Source: Eublepharis macularius | Lineage: Eukaryota; Chordata; Lepidosauria; Squamata; Eublepharidae | NCBI RefSeq assembly: GCF_028583425.1 | Contig: NC_072790.1 | Location: forward strand, 64,008,052-64,072,051 | Length of the DNA stretch: 64,000 bases | Reading direction: 5' to 3' | Part shown: positions 12,228 through 24,008 of the stretch, piece by piece | Layout: every line of letters starts with the position of its first letter | How positions within the stretch are numbered: position 1 is the stretch's first letter | Program-made: the position numbers and the translations under genes | Notes under the pieces: model-generated | Told to the model about the DNA's origin: nothing | Database searches by the model: none | Seen by the model: the letters and a program-made list of their open reading frames with translations, nothing else

Positions 12228-12891
12228 TAGAGATGGGCATGATCAGCATTACGATAGAAAAATACCCACGATAATGGCGATCGCGCGATTGGGACCCAGC
12301 GGATCGGTGCCGTCCATGGCGACCGATCCAGTGTTCAGGGGGGTGCTTGATCGGGGCTTGATCGGGGCGATCGGGCTCAGATCGGGAAGCCAGACACACA
12401 GGTGCCAGCAATCTATTCCCCTGGCAACGGAGCCAGGGGAATGCCTGAGCTGTGTTTGCCCTCCTTCTGTCGCCCTGGAAACCCGAATGGAAGCCCAGCT
12501 TGCCTTGATCAGCAGGGCTTCCTTCCAACCATGGAGCAGCAAAGCATTCACCAGTTGGGAGAAGACACCCATGGGAGGGAGGGGGAAGGTTGTGTTCTGT
12601 AGCCATGGGCACTCCAATCTCATCCCTGCAAACCCTGAGAGGCAGCTCTGACGGCCAAACACAGACGAGAGGCCAGACCCCCTGCCCCCTGAGGCCAGAC
12701 CCCCCCACCACCACCCACCTTCCCACATAGCTGGGAACAGCGGAGTGCCCCTCCGCTTTGGCCTCCCCGATCCCCGATCCACAGATCGGAAACGGGAGAT
12801 GATCAGTGTGGATCGCTAGTTCGGGATCGTCGCCAGCGCCGATCCATGATCAGCTTGATCGGTAATTTTTTTTGGATCGTGCCCACCTCTA
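12228..12891 (+). mobile_element. hAT-type MITE, 664 bp, perfect 8-bp target duplication
   Basis: The terminal inverted repeats are tagagatgggcatgatc at the left and gatcgtgcccacctcta at the right. The 8-bp flanks TATATGAG at 12220-12227 and 12892-12899 are identical, which is the hAT target-duplication length. The interior is GC-rich with many 'gatcgg' motifs near the ends. It holds overlapping open frames of 66-183 codons, none resembling a transposase. The segment 12400-12640 aligns in inverse orientation with 56040-56290 of the element at 55696, so these are two members of one non-autonomous family. The outer parts have diverged into GATC-rich here and GAACC-rich there. Confidence 0.9.
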
Positions 12892-12899
12892 TATATGAG

Positions 12900-15054
12900 T
12901 ACTCTTTGAATATACCATGAGCTTATTTATATCCAACATCACAGAGTGGGTTGTGTAAAATACATTATTGTTCACAGCAAAGGCTGAATTTTGTAAATCT
13001 TCTCTACTCCAAGAGGCTAAAATATTATTTATAGCAATTTGAAATAACTTGCTAAGAGCTTAAATGCGCACAAAATACAAACCAGTCAATCTGAATATTT
13101 TCAAATGCATTTTAAGATACTGGGACAAATAAACCATAGTCTTACTGTTCAGCAAGGGTGATTTTAGTATGGAGGAGAGTAGGAAATATTCACAGGAAGG
13201 CCTGAGCTATGTGCATATTCAAGATTAAATTGTTTCAAAAGCGGTGTATTTAAAGAACATTTATTTTGATGGTTTTTATATACCTTAATGACCAGAACAA
13301 TCGCAGAGCATCTGAAAAGCTGACTATCCCACTCTGGCTCCCCTAAATGGCATCTGGATTATATGGTTTCCATGTACAGATTGGCCTTCTAGACTGGGTC
13401 AACATATGAAAAGGACTGTGCATACACTCAGAGGGCTGTCACTGCCATCTAGTGGCTGGAGGAACTTCTGAATCCTCAAGCTGGTAACTAGAACTTTCAA
13501 ATACGACTATAACACCCATCTATTCAGTGGCAGAGATCTTTGTGTAGCTTTCTCCCAGTTAGAAAACAAGGCAAAAAGAAGGCAACAGGAAAGCACAGAT
13601 CAGAGATACTTATTCTGATCCTTGAAAAGCGGCATCTTTAGAAGTTTTCCCAGATACACATAAAGATTTGCATAGACATGTGCTGCCAACCCCATTTTCA
13701 TCTTTTGTTTCATTTCAGTGAAGCAATTTTTGTTTCTTATTAAGTAATCACACGGTGATCAAAAATTTTATAATCCCCCCCCCAAATATAGTTCATAGTT
13801 AAGTCAGTGAAGGAGGAGCATGAACTACAAGTGTGCCAGGCTCAGGGGCCTGCTTTCTGGAAGTGTATATTTTTTTTTTATTCGGATTTTATGCAAATCA
13901 ATAAACAAACAGTGAATGAGATGCAGATTGAATGAAAAGTCATGTATAAAACTTCAGCTTTTTAAAGTCAGAGTAGCTAGAAAAAAAGAAAATGTTACTA
14001 AATATGAGACTGAAAAGGAACTACAAGGAACTACTTGGAAAGGAACTACTTGGAAAGGAACTACTATTTCATGGCTAAATGTAAACCAGATCACTTTAAA
14101 ACTGAAATGAACATCACACATACATGTCACACACTGGAAAGAGGAACTTAAGACTCATACACATTTTTAACTTGAATTTCTACTTTGCGTAAAAATATGA
14201 AACACCAGTTCATCAAAGAATATTTAGAACACCCCAAAGGAAATTATTTATACTCACAATTTGATTTATCTATACTGTTTCTTTGAGTTTGGGAACACAT
14301 TCAAAATTTGACACATTTGTGCATTCACTGAGGATGGATACATATAAGGCTGCCACTATTTCTACTAAAAGAAACTTGAATGTCTGTCATACCAGTAAAA
14401 GCAGTATCTCTATGTCTGGCTGTCACAGGAACCCCAGCAGAAAAATAATTGTGGCAAGCTTAAACATGTGCAGACGTACAGACTTACGCACATGAGATTT
14501 CTTTTACTGTTACATCACTTTAAGCATGATTTGCTGCCCAGTTCTCACTTCTGGTGCTCTTATAGCATAACCCTCTCAGGTTAAGAGAGAGTAATTGATT
14601 TCCCGTATAAGGAAGAAATACAAAATGACATCCCCATATGGCAATAGTGTAAGAAATACCAGTCAGATCTGACTTACTCAGTAGTGTTTCATCCTGATCC
14701 AGCAAAAGGAGTCTGTGTTCAGAATCATGAGTAACTTGCCCTTCTGGATATAAAAGCCACATAAGTGTACAAGTGCTGTGGGACCATTTAAAAAGATTTT
14801 TAAAATATGTGAAGTCCTCTGCTATAAATGGGGGTCTTTAGAGTAGAGCCTTTGTTTTTGTACTATTTACTCTGTGTGTGTGTGAGAGAGAGAGAGATGC
14901 AAAGTGTACTTACTATGGGAAGAGAGCTAAGCATTTAAAGTAAGTTTTATTACTCTTCAGTCACACATTGTATAACTAGTAAGGTTAACAGCCCATGGTC
15001 CCCTGCAGGGTGTCTCTTTATCGACAGCCAGTCCCTGCTTTTTATGTAATTTGT
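12900..15054. other. Intergenic DNA with short tandem repeats
   Basis: AT-rich non-coding sequence. A 15-base unit (ggaactacttggaaa) is repeated about 2.5 times at 14029-14065. A short (TG)n-(GA)n tract lies near 14871-14897. No gene is recognised. Confidence 0.4.
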
Positions 15055-15376
15055 CCTAAGAACGCCTTGGCTGGATCAGACCCAATGTTCCTCCTGTCTA
15101 GTATTTGTTTCTAACAACAGCCAGACAGATGTCAAATTTACAAGCAACAGTGTTCCCCTGTTGCTTATCTATAACATATGAAGCTGTTTCATACTCATCT
15201 ATCAAGGCCAATATTGTCTACTCAGACTGGCAGCACCCCTCAGCCAGAGGTCTTTTATATCTGATCTATATCTTTTATATCTTATACTATCTGATTTTTT
15301 TAAACCACAGATACAGGGGCTTAAACCTTGGAACTACTGCATACAAAGCAGATGTTCTACCACTGAGCCCCAGCCA
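15055..15376 (-). mobile_element. Second tRNA-derived SINE family, inverted, plus older repeat
   Basis: Read on the minus strand, 15376 to 15177 gives a tRNA-like head (ggctggggctcagtggtag, then catctgctttgtatgcag, then a decayed box B) and the body ending with a tgaaacagcttcata segment. This family differs from the one at 6653. Another fragment of the family is at 54578-54665, and a split copy is at 49752-50212. The segment 15055-15165 (ctggatcagacccaatg) appears to be an older, different interspersed repeat. Confidence 0.65.
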
Positions 15377-17402
15377 TAACATCTGTAACTTAAGTATATG
15401 GATTCTGGAACTTCCCTTTAGAAATCATGGCTATTGGCCATTTGCACACATATCCTTTATGATGATTTTGTCTAAACATTTTTAAAATATCTAATGAATG
15501 GGCTTATTATTTATTATAATAAATTAATCAGGTATTTTGGTTACAAATCTCCGCCTGAAACTACTGGTTTATTGGGTAACCCCAAGTACTGGCATTATGA
15601 GATACAGTATCTAGTATGTTTATTTACGTTGGTGCCATCCAAAGAAACTTAAAATGCAATCCTAAAAATTAATCCCCACTGAATAAAATTGAATCTAATT
15701 CTGACCTGATGTTTAGGATCATTCCCTTAGATAATTTTCAATGTTATTGAAATAAATGTAATTAAAATTCATTTTTAAAAGCATAAAACTGGTAGAATTC
15801 AGGAATATCTAGGTAGAGAGCAACCACTGTCTTTGACTAGAAAGTAAGTGATAGATTACTAATATAACCAGTCAAAGTTTAAAGTAGATCAATAGAATAT
15901 AGGAATGTTTTCACTGTAAACCACCACCCCCTCCAAACCCATCCATGTATTGCCCTTTGAGGAACCCAGTTTAAAGGCCAATGACCATAAACATTCCTGA
16001 ATAATGATAGTCTTCATTAACAGACTTCTGACAGCTGCATAGGGAAAATATGTCCAGACTTGAAGTTTTCACATAGCTTAGGGGAACAGAAAAAATAAAC
16101 TTTGTTGCTAGATGAATATGCTTCTACAGTCGGTAGTGTATGTATGTTACTTAAAATCCATGCAGAAGTTCAGGCACTGAATGATTAGCATCATGATTGT
16201 TTTAACATTTTTGGCTCCTCTACGTAAAGTTCTCATCTGCCCCATTTCAATGATCTATTGCTAGTTTGTATATGTACGTCTCTTACATCTCTTGTCCATT
16301 TGTTTCAATGCTTATATACACATTCTTTGTGTGAGGTTCAGGTCTTAAAATAAACGTGCAGGAGCTCAATGTATAGAAGGAATCTCCTGCATCCACAAGA
16401 AAATCACTGGTTCTTGGTACCTCCATCCCCCCAAAATAAGATACTGATTGCGTGATTGTAAAGCTCAGATTGTTGGGTTTATGTCACAACATTGATCACC
16501 TTTCGGGTAATGCTTTGGAGCACTTTCTTAAGGGAATAAGGTAGTTGCAGATTTTTATGGATGCCCCTTAAGAAATATATCTCAACATGGGGGTCATATT
16601 AAAGTATGAATGATCTGGTTTATTCTAGGGAATAATCATATTATCTTGGCTAATGTTCTTATTGGGCTTTGTTCATCTTGCTTCCACTTTATGAGTACTG
16701 TGACAAAACTTACCCCCTTTTCTTATACATCACCATCGAAATCCAAGTTGTCCAATTAGAACACCAATAGGAATCGCAAAGAATACACAAGGCTATACAG
16801 TGAATTCTTAAACAGAGTTACTCCAGTTTAAACCCATTGAAATCAGTGGACTTAGACTTGAACAACTCTATTTAGGATTTCACTGTGTGTGACTTAACAA
16901 AGGAAGACACACAGAATGAAGATGTGTGTATGATCTATTTGAGTTCCTCTTCTATACCTTCTGCTTTTCCTCTTTCTCTTCCTGCTCTGACCTGACACTC
17001 TTCCTGAACAAGACACATTGGTAGGCTGCCTTTTCCCTTGCCTTCTCCTGTGATGATATTCCTCCAATTTAAATGATGTCTGTCCCCTGTCCTCAGCCCA
17101 GCTCCCCTTTCCAGTAATTTTACTTTTAAAAAAAACCCTTGATACTGCTGTCCTCAATCCTTTTTGATCAACACAATGACAACGTGAGCTCTGTCTCTTG
17201 AAAGTGATTGCTACAGAAGTCTTTAAGGTGTCACAAGACTATTTTTAACTGAGCAAAGCATTGTGATAGACATATTTGATAACTTGCCTAATGCATAATA
17301 GATTTCTCAGGCTCCATTTGCCAGTCACATGATCATTAATGCACACATTCTCTTCAAAAGAAGGCTTCTAAAACAAATTAGATGTTAGTATTAAGCAACA
17401 CT
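15377..17402. other. Intergenic DNA, nothing recognised
   Basis: AT-rich single-copy-looking sequence without recognised repeats. An 87-codon basic open frame on the minus strand (16894-17157) shows no domain. Confidence 0.35.
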
Positions 17403-18062
17403 CGTTTGGCTGGTGGAAAGTACCATCAAGTCACAGCCAACTTATGGCAATTCCATAGGATTTTTAAGGCAAGAGATGCCTAGAAGATGTTTGCCATCAC
17501 CTGCCTCTGTGTAGCAACCCTGATAGGATTGTTATGGGGTGGGGAATTTCTTTTTCCAAAATTCACTTGTTTAGATACAGCCATTGATTCCTGTTGTTCT
17601 CCTCCTCCCTGCCTTTTTAAGCCTGGGATTTCTGTTTCTTTTTTCTTTCATTTCTCTTTGAAGAGAAATCAAAGCACCCTTTTATAATTTCAGCCCTTGC
17701 ACTTGTTTTATATTGTAAACCCTAGGCTGGTGCTCTGGTAGAAGAACTGGAAGGCTTGAAAAGACATTGCTTTCCTCTGAGCATCTACAGAATGAAATTA
17801 TGAAATTTTGCAGAACCTCCATTCCTACCCCTCAAATTTCAATTTGATCAAAAAGAAACTGACTCCAAATTCCTAAAAAAAAGAGGAAAAGGATGTTGTA
17901 TTTCAAGGAGCAATCAGGTAAAGAGGAATTAAGAGAATTTCTCTTACTGGTCTTCCTTGATGGTATCCCATCCAAGTACTAACCAGGGCCAACTCTGCTT
18001 AGTCTCCAAGATCTAATGAGATCAGGATAGCCTGAGACATCCAGGTCATGGCAATGCTAGTT
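17403..18062 (-). mobile_element. 5S-derived SINE split by a ~425-bp insertion
   Basis: On the minus strand the 5S-like head (18062 to about 17947) shows the inverse of 'ctccaagatctaatgagatc' and 'ggtatcccatccaagtac'. The body resumes at about 17521 and runs to 17403 ('taccatcaagtcacagcc' on the plus strand). The break falls inside the stretch that in the intact copy at 59850 reads ctgcaaccctggttttcgat. The 17522-17946 insert is of unknown origin, and no clear target duplication was found. Confidence 0.65.
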
Positions 18063-18322
18063 TATACAAGGAAAAATGGAGACAATAATTATTGAACTGC
18101 AGGTATCAACATTATGTATGCAGAAGGGTGGTGTCCTATGGGAATCTACTCCTGCACATAAACTTTGAGAAATTTACATGAATGATGGGGGAATTGATGG
18201 ATTTTGCTTATTTATTAGTAATACTACTACTCCTGTCTCCCCTGCTTCTTGTTACTATATCCAGCCCTACTAAACAGAAACAGTTTTCTGTCTACATTTA
18301 TAGTCTTGAAAAATTCCACGAT

Positions 18323-18745
18323 TTGCTTATCACCATAAGGTGGGATCCAAACTTCCATGAATACAAAGAATTTGTGAGTGTAGATCTTCCCAGAGTACCC
18401 TTTTTTCCCAAAACAGTCTGCATCCCCAAAAAGCTGCTATTGAGGGGAAGAATACCTGAACAAAATTTGTCATGTACTCTGGTGGGGCGCGTATTAAGAG
18501 AAATTGCATGAATGGTGCTCAAACTTATAGTGTTTAATTCATGCCAGAGAGATTTCACAGCTGAGTCCCCTTCTTTCTGCAGGTTTCCTAACTGCATCGT
18601 ATTTTGTTCAGGAGGGTTCCTCAACTCTCTGGCTTTTGGGGAAGTACAGGAGCTACTGGGGAAAAGGAAAGATGGGGAAAATCCAATTCCATGAGCTCCT
18701 TCCATTTATGAAAATTTGGATCCAACCCATAGCATTTTTTTAAAA
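18323..18745. repeat. Diverged inverted repeat pair (GGATCCAAA arms)
   Basis: The left arm begins 'ggtgggatccaaacttcca' near 18338. The inverted right arm reads 'gggttggatccaaattttc' on the minus strand from about 18732. Similarity continues for roughly 75 bases per arm. The open frames over it (109 and 135 codons) follow from the symmetry and show no domain. Element type unknown. Confidence 0.4.
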
Positions 18746-19854
18746 AGCTGAGATTGGAAGTGGTATCTTCAGAGATGTAACAATTCCTGGTGCTGCAGTT
18801 ATTTTTGTATGGCTCACCCAAACTCCTTAAAACCTCACACTGAAGACCCTTTGATACTACAAGTGAGTCCAGCTAAAGGACCTGGAAACACGAGAAAGCT
18901 TTTTCATGGAATCTTGGCCTGGTATCAGGAAACTGTGGAGAAGTAAACTTTACCTCTAATCTACTGACCATGAGGTCATAGTACCCTCAGTTATAAAAAG
19001 TAATTTATAAATGATGTCTACTTATTACTAGTACTTTGCATTCAATCTTTGAAAATGAAAAAGCTTGGTGCTATGTTGTGCCTGCTCCTGGTTTCTGCAA
19101 TTGACATATAAAGTTCTAATTTTAAAGGAAAGACATTTTCAGTTCACTGGTAATGCTGGGCAGAAATCCTTAGCCGTTTCCAAAAGTATGATATTGGAAT
19201 GCAACAGCTGCTGGAGATTCTTGAGAGAGTCAAGACTAGCAGATTAACATGCTTTTCACCAATTATAATTAATCTTGTCCCAAGGTGTTTACATTTCTGC
19301 TGTCAGCTATATGCATTAGCACTAGGTTAATGTGCAAGCCATACATTAAATTATGCACTGCATAAATCTTTTCATTAGATACCAGCCCCCTTCCTCTTAC
19401 TTCCTGAGACTAACCTTTGATCTTCCCATCAACAACAAAAATAATTACCATCTCTGTCCAACCTGGGTTTATCCCTATCATAGCTGCACAGCTGGAGACA
19501 GATGTTCATTCTTCCGTGGCTAAACTCTAAAAAGCATTCTATATCATAGTTGTTATTAGTTTATCAGTCTCCACATTGGAAATGCCACATTAAATATACT
19601 CTGAATTTTAAGCAATAATGAATTAGCAAGGGAGAGGGAAGAAAGGCAGGAGAACAAGGAAAATGTTCCTGAAATTTTAATTCCTCTCCTTAGGTTAGAA
19701 ATGGTGCAATTTTTGTAATTCCTTTGCTAACAGTAATTTCTCAGAAATGGATTCACTACCTAGCCCTGTCTCTCTGGTTGACTTATCAATTAGGTAGGCT
19801 AGGCTGAGAGGGGATGACTGACCCAAGGAACTTCTTGACTCAGGGACAAAAATA
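18746..19854. other. Intergenic DNA, nothing recognised
   Basis: AT-rich, no recognised repeat or gene. Confidence 0.35.
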
Positions 19855-20331
19855 GGGTTGCACTTATCTGTAACTGAAACTGTTGTTCATTGAGTGTCTT
19901 CTGTGCATTTGGGACTGTGCAGGTACAGGCTGGACATGGGAGAAGTTTCTAGCTTTAAAGAACACTGAGGTGGTACCCCTCTCCCATGGCGCACACAGCC
20001 ACAAAAGTCACATGTTGTGAGGGGGAACATCCGTATCCCCTCATTTCTGCTGGACCACCATAAGCTTACTAAGAGAACTTCAACAATGAACTGTGCTTAC
20101 AGTGGGTTAAGAGGAAGGGAATTTTTGCCCACACAGAAGATGCTTGATGAACAACAGTTACAGGCAAGTGCAACCCTGTTTTCATCATCAGTATTCTGTG
20201 CAGTCCCACGTTGGGAGTATAGCAGGATTCTCACCAAGGAGGCAGGAGTGAGTCTGTCTGCTGAACAATGGATTTAGAACTGCCCTTCCAACAGATGATT
20301 CTCATCACTCATTTGTGTCCACAGAATAGTG

Positions 20332-20565
20332 TCATACAAATGTATTGGAGGAGGACCGTGTGGTAGCTCTGTAGGAGACGTTCAGAGGAACACCACAGAA
20401 GAATGCAGCATTGCTGACAGCAAAGTCTAATGCTAGTGACAATCCATTTAACAAAGAGTAAGCAGAAAGTTTAAGGATCTCATGAGGACCAGAGTAACAA
20501 ACAAATAGACCCTCAGACTTCCAAAAATGTTCGGTCCTGTCCAGATGAACAATACTTTTACACAT
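20332..20565 (-). pseudogene. DIRS tyrosine recombinase C-terminal fragment, broken
   Basis: A 77-codon minus-strand frame contains 'KSEGLFVCYSGP' and, towards its end, 'AAFFCGVPLNVSYRATTRSS'. The second block is in the style of the C-terminal catalytic region of DIRS-type tyrosine recombinases, where an A-x-x-x-G-V-x-L...R-A-x-x-W-x-S stretch precedes the nucleophile tyrosine. Here the expected tryptophan is replaced by arginine and the frame ends before any H-Y block. Upstream frames are broken. In an intact element the enzyme would integrate the circular DNA copy. The identification rests on motif pattern and on the neighbouring RNase H fragment. Confidence 0.55.
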
Positions 20566-20915
20566 CCAAAGTAAAGTGCAGTTGGCCTCAGGAAAAATAC
20601 ATGTAGAATTCTGGGTTAAGATAGGTGAAACTTGGACACAACCTTAGACAGAAACTCAATGCTAGGGCACAGAATTACATTTTCAGCGAAAAATTGGGTG
20701 AAAGGAGGGTCTGCACAGAGTGCAGTTATCTCGCCTACCTATCTGGCTGAAGTGACAGTTGTATAAAAAAAACTAACCTTCCACAATAAAGTGACAGTGG
20801 ACAGGAATCTGCTTTGAAACATAATTAGAAAAAAACACAACTTTCTATCCATAGGTTCATGAAAACTGGAAATTGCTGCTAAATGAATCTTTACTGAAGA
20901 GACTGTCAAACCATG

Positions 20916-21789
20916 GTCAAATCCACATTACTCATTCTAAGTCGCATGTTCCCCGCATTCCCCACGCAATCCCGAGTGCCGGTCACATTACCTCATTAAA
21001 CAGACGCATTTCATTCGCATTTCTCCCGAATATGTGGTCACAGGTTTTCAACGGGAGTTTCACGGTGGCCGTGAACGGGCCAATGCGCAATTTATGCGGT
21101 TTTTTTAAAAAACCACCCCCCTTCCTGTCTCTCCGGCCGTTCCGAGAGTTCCTATTGGCTGATTCAACTTGCAAGTGCTCCGTAGTCTGCAAAAGACTGT
21201 TTTTGACTTCATAGCATTGGATTTATTGATTATGCTATTTCTGAATCAAATCTGGTAATTTGAAAAATCATTTTGGGGTGAATCCACCCTCAGAACGGAC
21301 TCGCGAAACTTCCTTTTTAACTGTTTTTTATTTTTTTTATTTTATATTACTGTAATATCGAAATTATGAAATATCGAAATAATGACACTCCAAGGAAGTG
21401 AAACTTCAGTAAAATTCAGGCACTGAACTGTCCTGCATAGGAAATGCCCACGAAAGCTTCCCAAATGCTTCCAAATTTCCAAAAAAGAAACGGGAGAGAG
21501 CCATCAGTGCTGTCAGTGGGGGAAAGAGAGGCAACATTATCTTCAATGATGTTTCTTTATAAGGAAAGATCGAAATAACGGAAAAGTGCGCTCAAAAAAA
21601 TAAAAAAAAATGGGCAGGAAAAAAGGTCCCGCCCAAAAAAGCGGTTTTCGAGCGGTCGTGTGATCGGAGGGACGCGCGAGAAAGACGGATTGGAAGCAGG
21701 AATGTGAACGAAGAGGAAAAAATCGCGGATTGGAGGCAAACGGAAGATATCCGATAAACATGCGGGTAATGGGTGAATGTGGATTCGAC
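20916..21789. mobile_element. CpG-rich DNA transposon copy, 874 bp, with CCATG target duplication
   Basis: The left end (gtcaaatccacatta) and right end (aatgtggattcgac) are inverted repeats. The flanks CCATG at 20911-20915 and 21790-21794 are identical, suggesting a 5-bp duplication (or 4 bp, CATG). The interior has many CpG sites (e.g. 'cggtcgtgtgatcggagg'), unlike the surrounding DNA, so the copy may be fairly young. It has open frames of 78-113 codons, but no transposase is recognised. It sits inside the DIRS-like remnant and so is younger than it. Confidence 0.65.
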
Positions 21790-22177
21790 CCATGTGTCCT
21801 TATGGCCAACAGGTAACCAAAAATCCAGGGCCACAGACAAGAAAAAGGGGATTCCTCCCACTGACTAATTCAAACTGAGAATCTGTCTCATCTGCAAGCA
21901 TAAGATGCCTTGTAGGACATTTTGTGCATTTAAAATGACATTAGCTACCTCCTTCTAAAAAGATGGTTGGGAGAGTTGAACAGCCACACGGTTAGTCTCG
22001 GTTTGGACACATCATGGTGGAGGAGAGTCCCCCTTGTGAAGGAGGTCTGGGACCACTGGAAGATAAATGTAATAACCCTTGGCCATGGACATCAAGGGGG
22101 AAAACAAAGCTTGATGAGGTCAGAAGGGATAATTGATATCCAATAAACTGTACTGATGTATTGTATCACCTCTGTAA

Positions 22178-22590
22178 TCAGTGGAGTGGGGAGAAACCCA
22201 TAAAAACAGCCCTGGGTTCAGGATATCTGAAACACAGCCCTAGTTGAGTGGGGAGGTCACTGCTCCCTAGGGAACAGAAACTCTTGGCTTTGGTATTGGC
22301 TGATGTGGCAACCAGGAAAAGCTCACTCCTTGTAACAGGACAGATGTATTTGTCATTGAGGGACCATACATGATGGGCAACTAGAAGCCTGCCTAACACA
22401 TCCGCCCTGGTGTTCTTGGTGTCTGCAACGTGGGTAGTTTGCAGTGTCACATTGTTGTACATTGCCCATTTCCCAGTAGCAGTTGCTTCTGAACAGAGCG
22501 CCAGAGAGACTGACCCACCTTACTTGTTTAGATAGTATATTGCGGTGATGTTGTCCATATGAATTTGGATGGTCTTTCTGTGTAAGAAAT
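22178..22590 (-). pseudogene. DIRS-like RNase H fragment, broken
   Basis: Minus-strand translation gives 'IQIHMDNITAIYYLNK' (about 22535-22582), an in-frame stop, and then 'GGSVSLALCSEA'. The 94-codon frame 22178-22462 follows with 'HVADTKNTRADVLGR'. The D-N...Y-x-N-K-x-G-G pattern and the later H-x-x-x-x-x-N-x-x-A-D-x-L-x-R pattern are typical of the RNase H domain of DIRS-type and related retroelements. The internal stop shows it is dead. Confidence 0.6.
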
Positions 22591-22715
22591 CTGCAAAATT
22601 AGCAAGGGAGTAATGGATCATTCTAAGATGTTAATATGCATGCGGAATTCAGAGGGGGGCAGGAGCCTTGTATCAAAACATCCCCACAGTGGGCACTCCA
22701 ACCTAATAAGGATAG

Positions 22716-23245
22716 TTTCAGGTAGGTAGCTGTGTTGGTTTACTGTAGAAAAGCAGGATTTAAGTCCAGTGGCACAAGACCAACAAGATTTTCAGGGTAT
22801 AAGCTTTTGAGAGTCAGAGTTCCCTTCTTCAGATACAAAGACAACTGGAGATCCCTGAGCCTTTATATTCCAATCAGGAAGTGGGAGGGGTGGAGCAAAG
22901 CAGGGAGTCAGGATGTAAAGGTACAGTGCAGCTTGACTGGAGCAGAAATTAGCATCTATAGTGAGATAAGAATCCTATGTCTCTATTCAGCTCCAGGGAT
23001 TCCATTATTCTGAACTTGTAGATGAACTCAAGTTCAGCAATCTCACTTTATAACCTGCCCTGGAAGTTTGACTACAGCCACTCTTAGGTCAGCAGTGGAA
23101 TGTCATAGAAGATTGCCTTGCCCGAGCACAATAGGTTGTGCTTGTCGGTGTGCATCATTTTTCTTTCATGTGACACATGCTTTTTAAACAGCGATTTTTG
23201 GGACATTCTCATCAAATGATAACTGAAAGAGGGATTCTGTGAGGA
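22716..23245 (+). repeat. Interspersed repeat ('aagcttttgagagtcagag' family)
   Basis: It contains 'gtccagtggcacaagacca', 'gtataagcttttgagagtc' and 'cccttcttcagatac'. This block recurs at 55498-55620. The downstream part has 'gaacttgtagatgaactc' and 'gtgcttgtcggtgtgcatc'. A LINE or Penelope-type origin is possible, but I cannot assign it. Confidence 0.45.
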
Positions 23246-23470
23246 AGAAAAAATACTAAAAAGAAGTAACAACAAAGCTGAGACAAATGATCCAGTAGCA
23301 GCTATGCTTCATAGAACTTCTCTCGAAGGCAGTAAAGGAAGAATTGAGGGAACAAGGTGCACCCCCTCACAACATGCAATGTTTTCAGTAGGAAGCTAGA
23401 AACTTCTCTCTGTGGCCAGTCTGCGCAGTCTCAATATGGGACTGCACAGAAGACCATATTCCATTTTATA

Positions 23471-24000
23471 ACATTTGAGTACTGTCGCTGTCGTGTTTTA
23501 AAGGCCCACATTTTAAACAGTTTTTTAAAGGTCTGCAAGGGTGTTTTTCAGCTCAGGACCATAGCATGGGGATAGAAGGGGATCCTGCTTTCCCCTGTGC
23601 ACCATTTCCCAGCAGACAGTTATTTGCCCCGTTGTGGAGCTGCACGTGCACAGAATACTGCTATTTAACAGGTGATGTTATTTACCTTCAGCTATTCATT
23701 TCCACACAATAAACGTCTGTTAAAGTGATAGGACATTTTTCTCCAATCCACTAGGCAACCTGAGAAAATACTGGTACCTCTGAGCTACCAAACAGCACTT
23801 CCTCCTTATTAAAAAAACACAAAGTGGATTAACACCAAATTGAAGATGCTCATTTTTCTTTTAATGATTGGAAGGTAGTTTTTCTGCAACCACATTTCCA
23901 CTACAGATATAGATTATTTACAACTGCTTAATGCTTCAGGAAATGGCAGTTGTAACATGTATATCCTATTTTGTTCATCAGTTCTATGCCAACATAACCC
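23471..24000. other. Intergenic DNA, nothing recognised
   Basis: No gene and no named repeat. Part of it may still belong to the right end of the DIRS-like element. Confidence 0.3.
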
Positions 24001-24008
24001 ATAACAGC

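Larger units (their letters stand above)
19855..23470 (-). mobile_element. DIRS-like retroelement remnant with inverted ends
   Basis: Decayed RNase H-like (22178-22590) and tyrosine recombinase-like (20332-20565) coding pieces lie on the minus strand in the order expected of a DIRS element. The outer ends are inverted copies. The left has 'gtcttctgtgcatttggg' and 'gagaagtttctagct' (19896-19955), and the right has the inverse, 'agctagaaacttctctc' and 'actgcacagaagac' (23392-23455). A further inverted pair is 'gggttgcacttatctgtaa' at 19856 and its inverse at 20159-20177. The reverse transcriptase part was not seen. It may be lost and replaced by the repeat at 22716-23245. A TIR element has inserted at 20916-21789. 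Non-functional. Confidence 0.65.

Noticed and set aside
12163..12782. Open frames of 162-183 codons on both strands
   Set aside because: They lie over the GC-rich hAT MITE, start outside it, overlap on opposite strands and show no known domain. Only the shared internal segment is kept as a finding.
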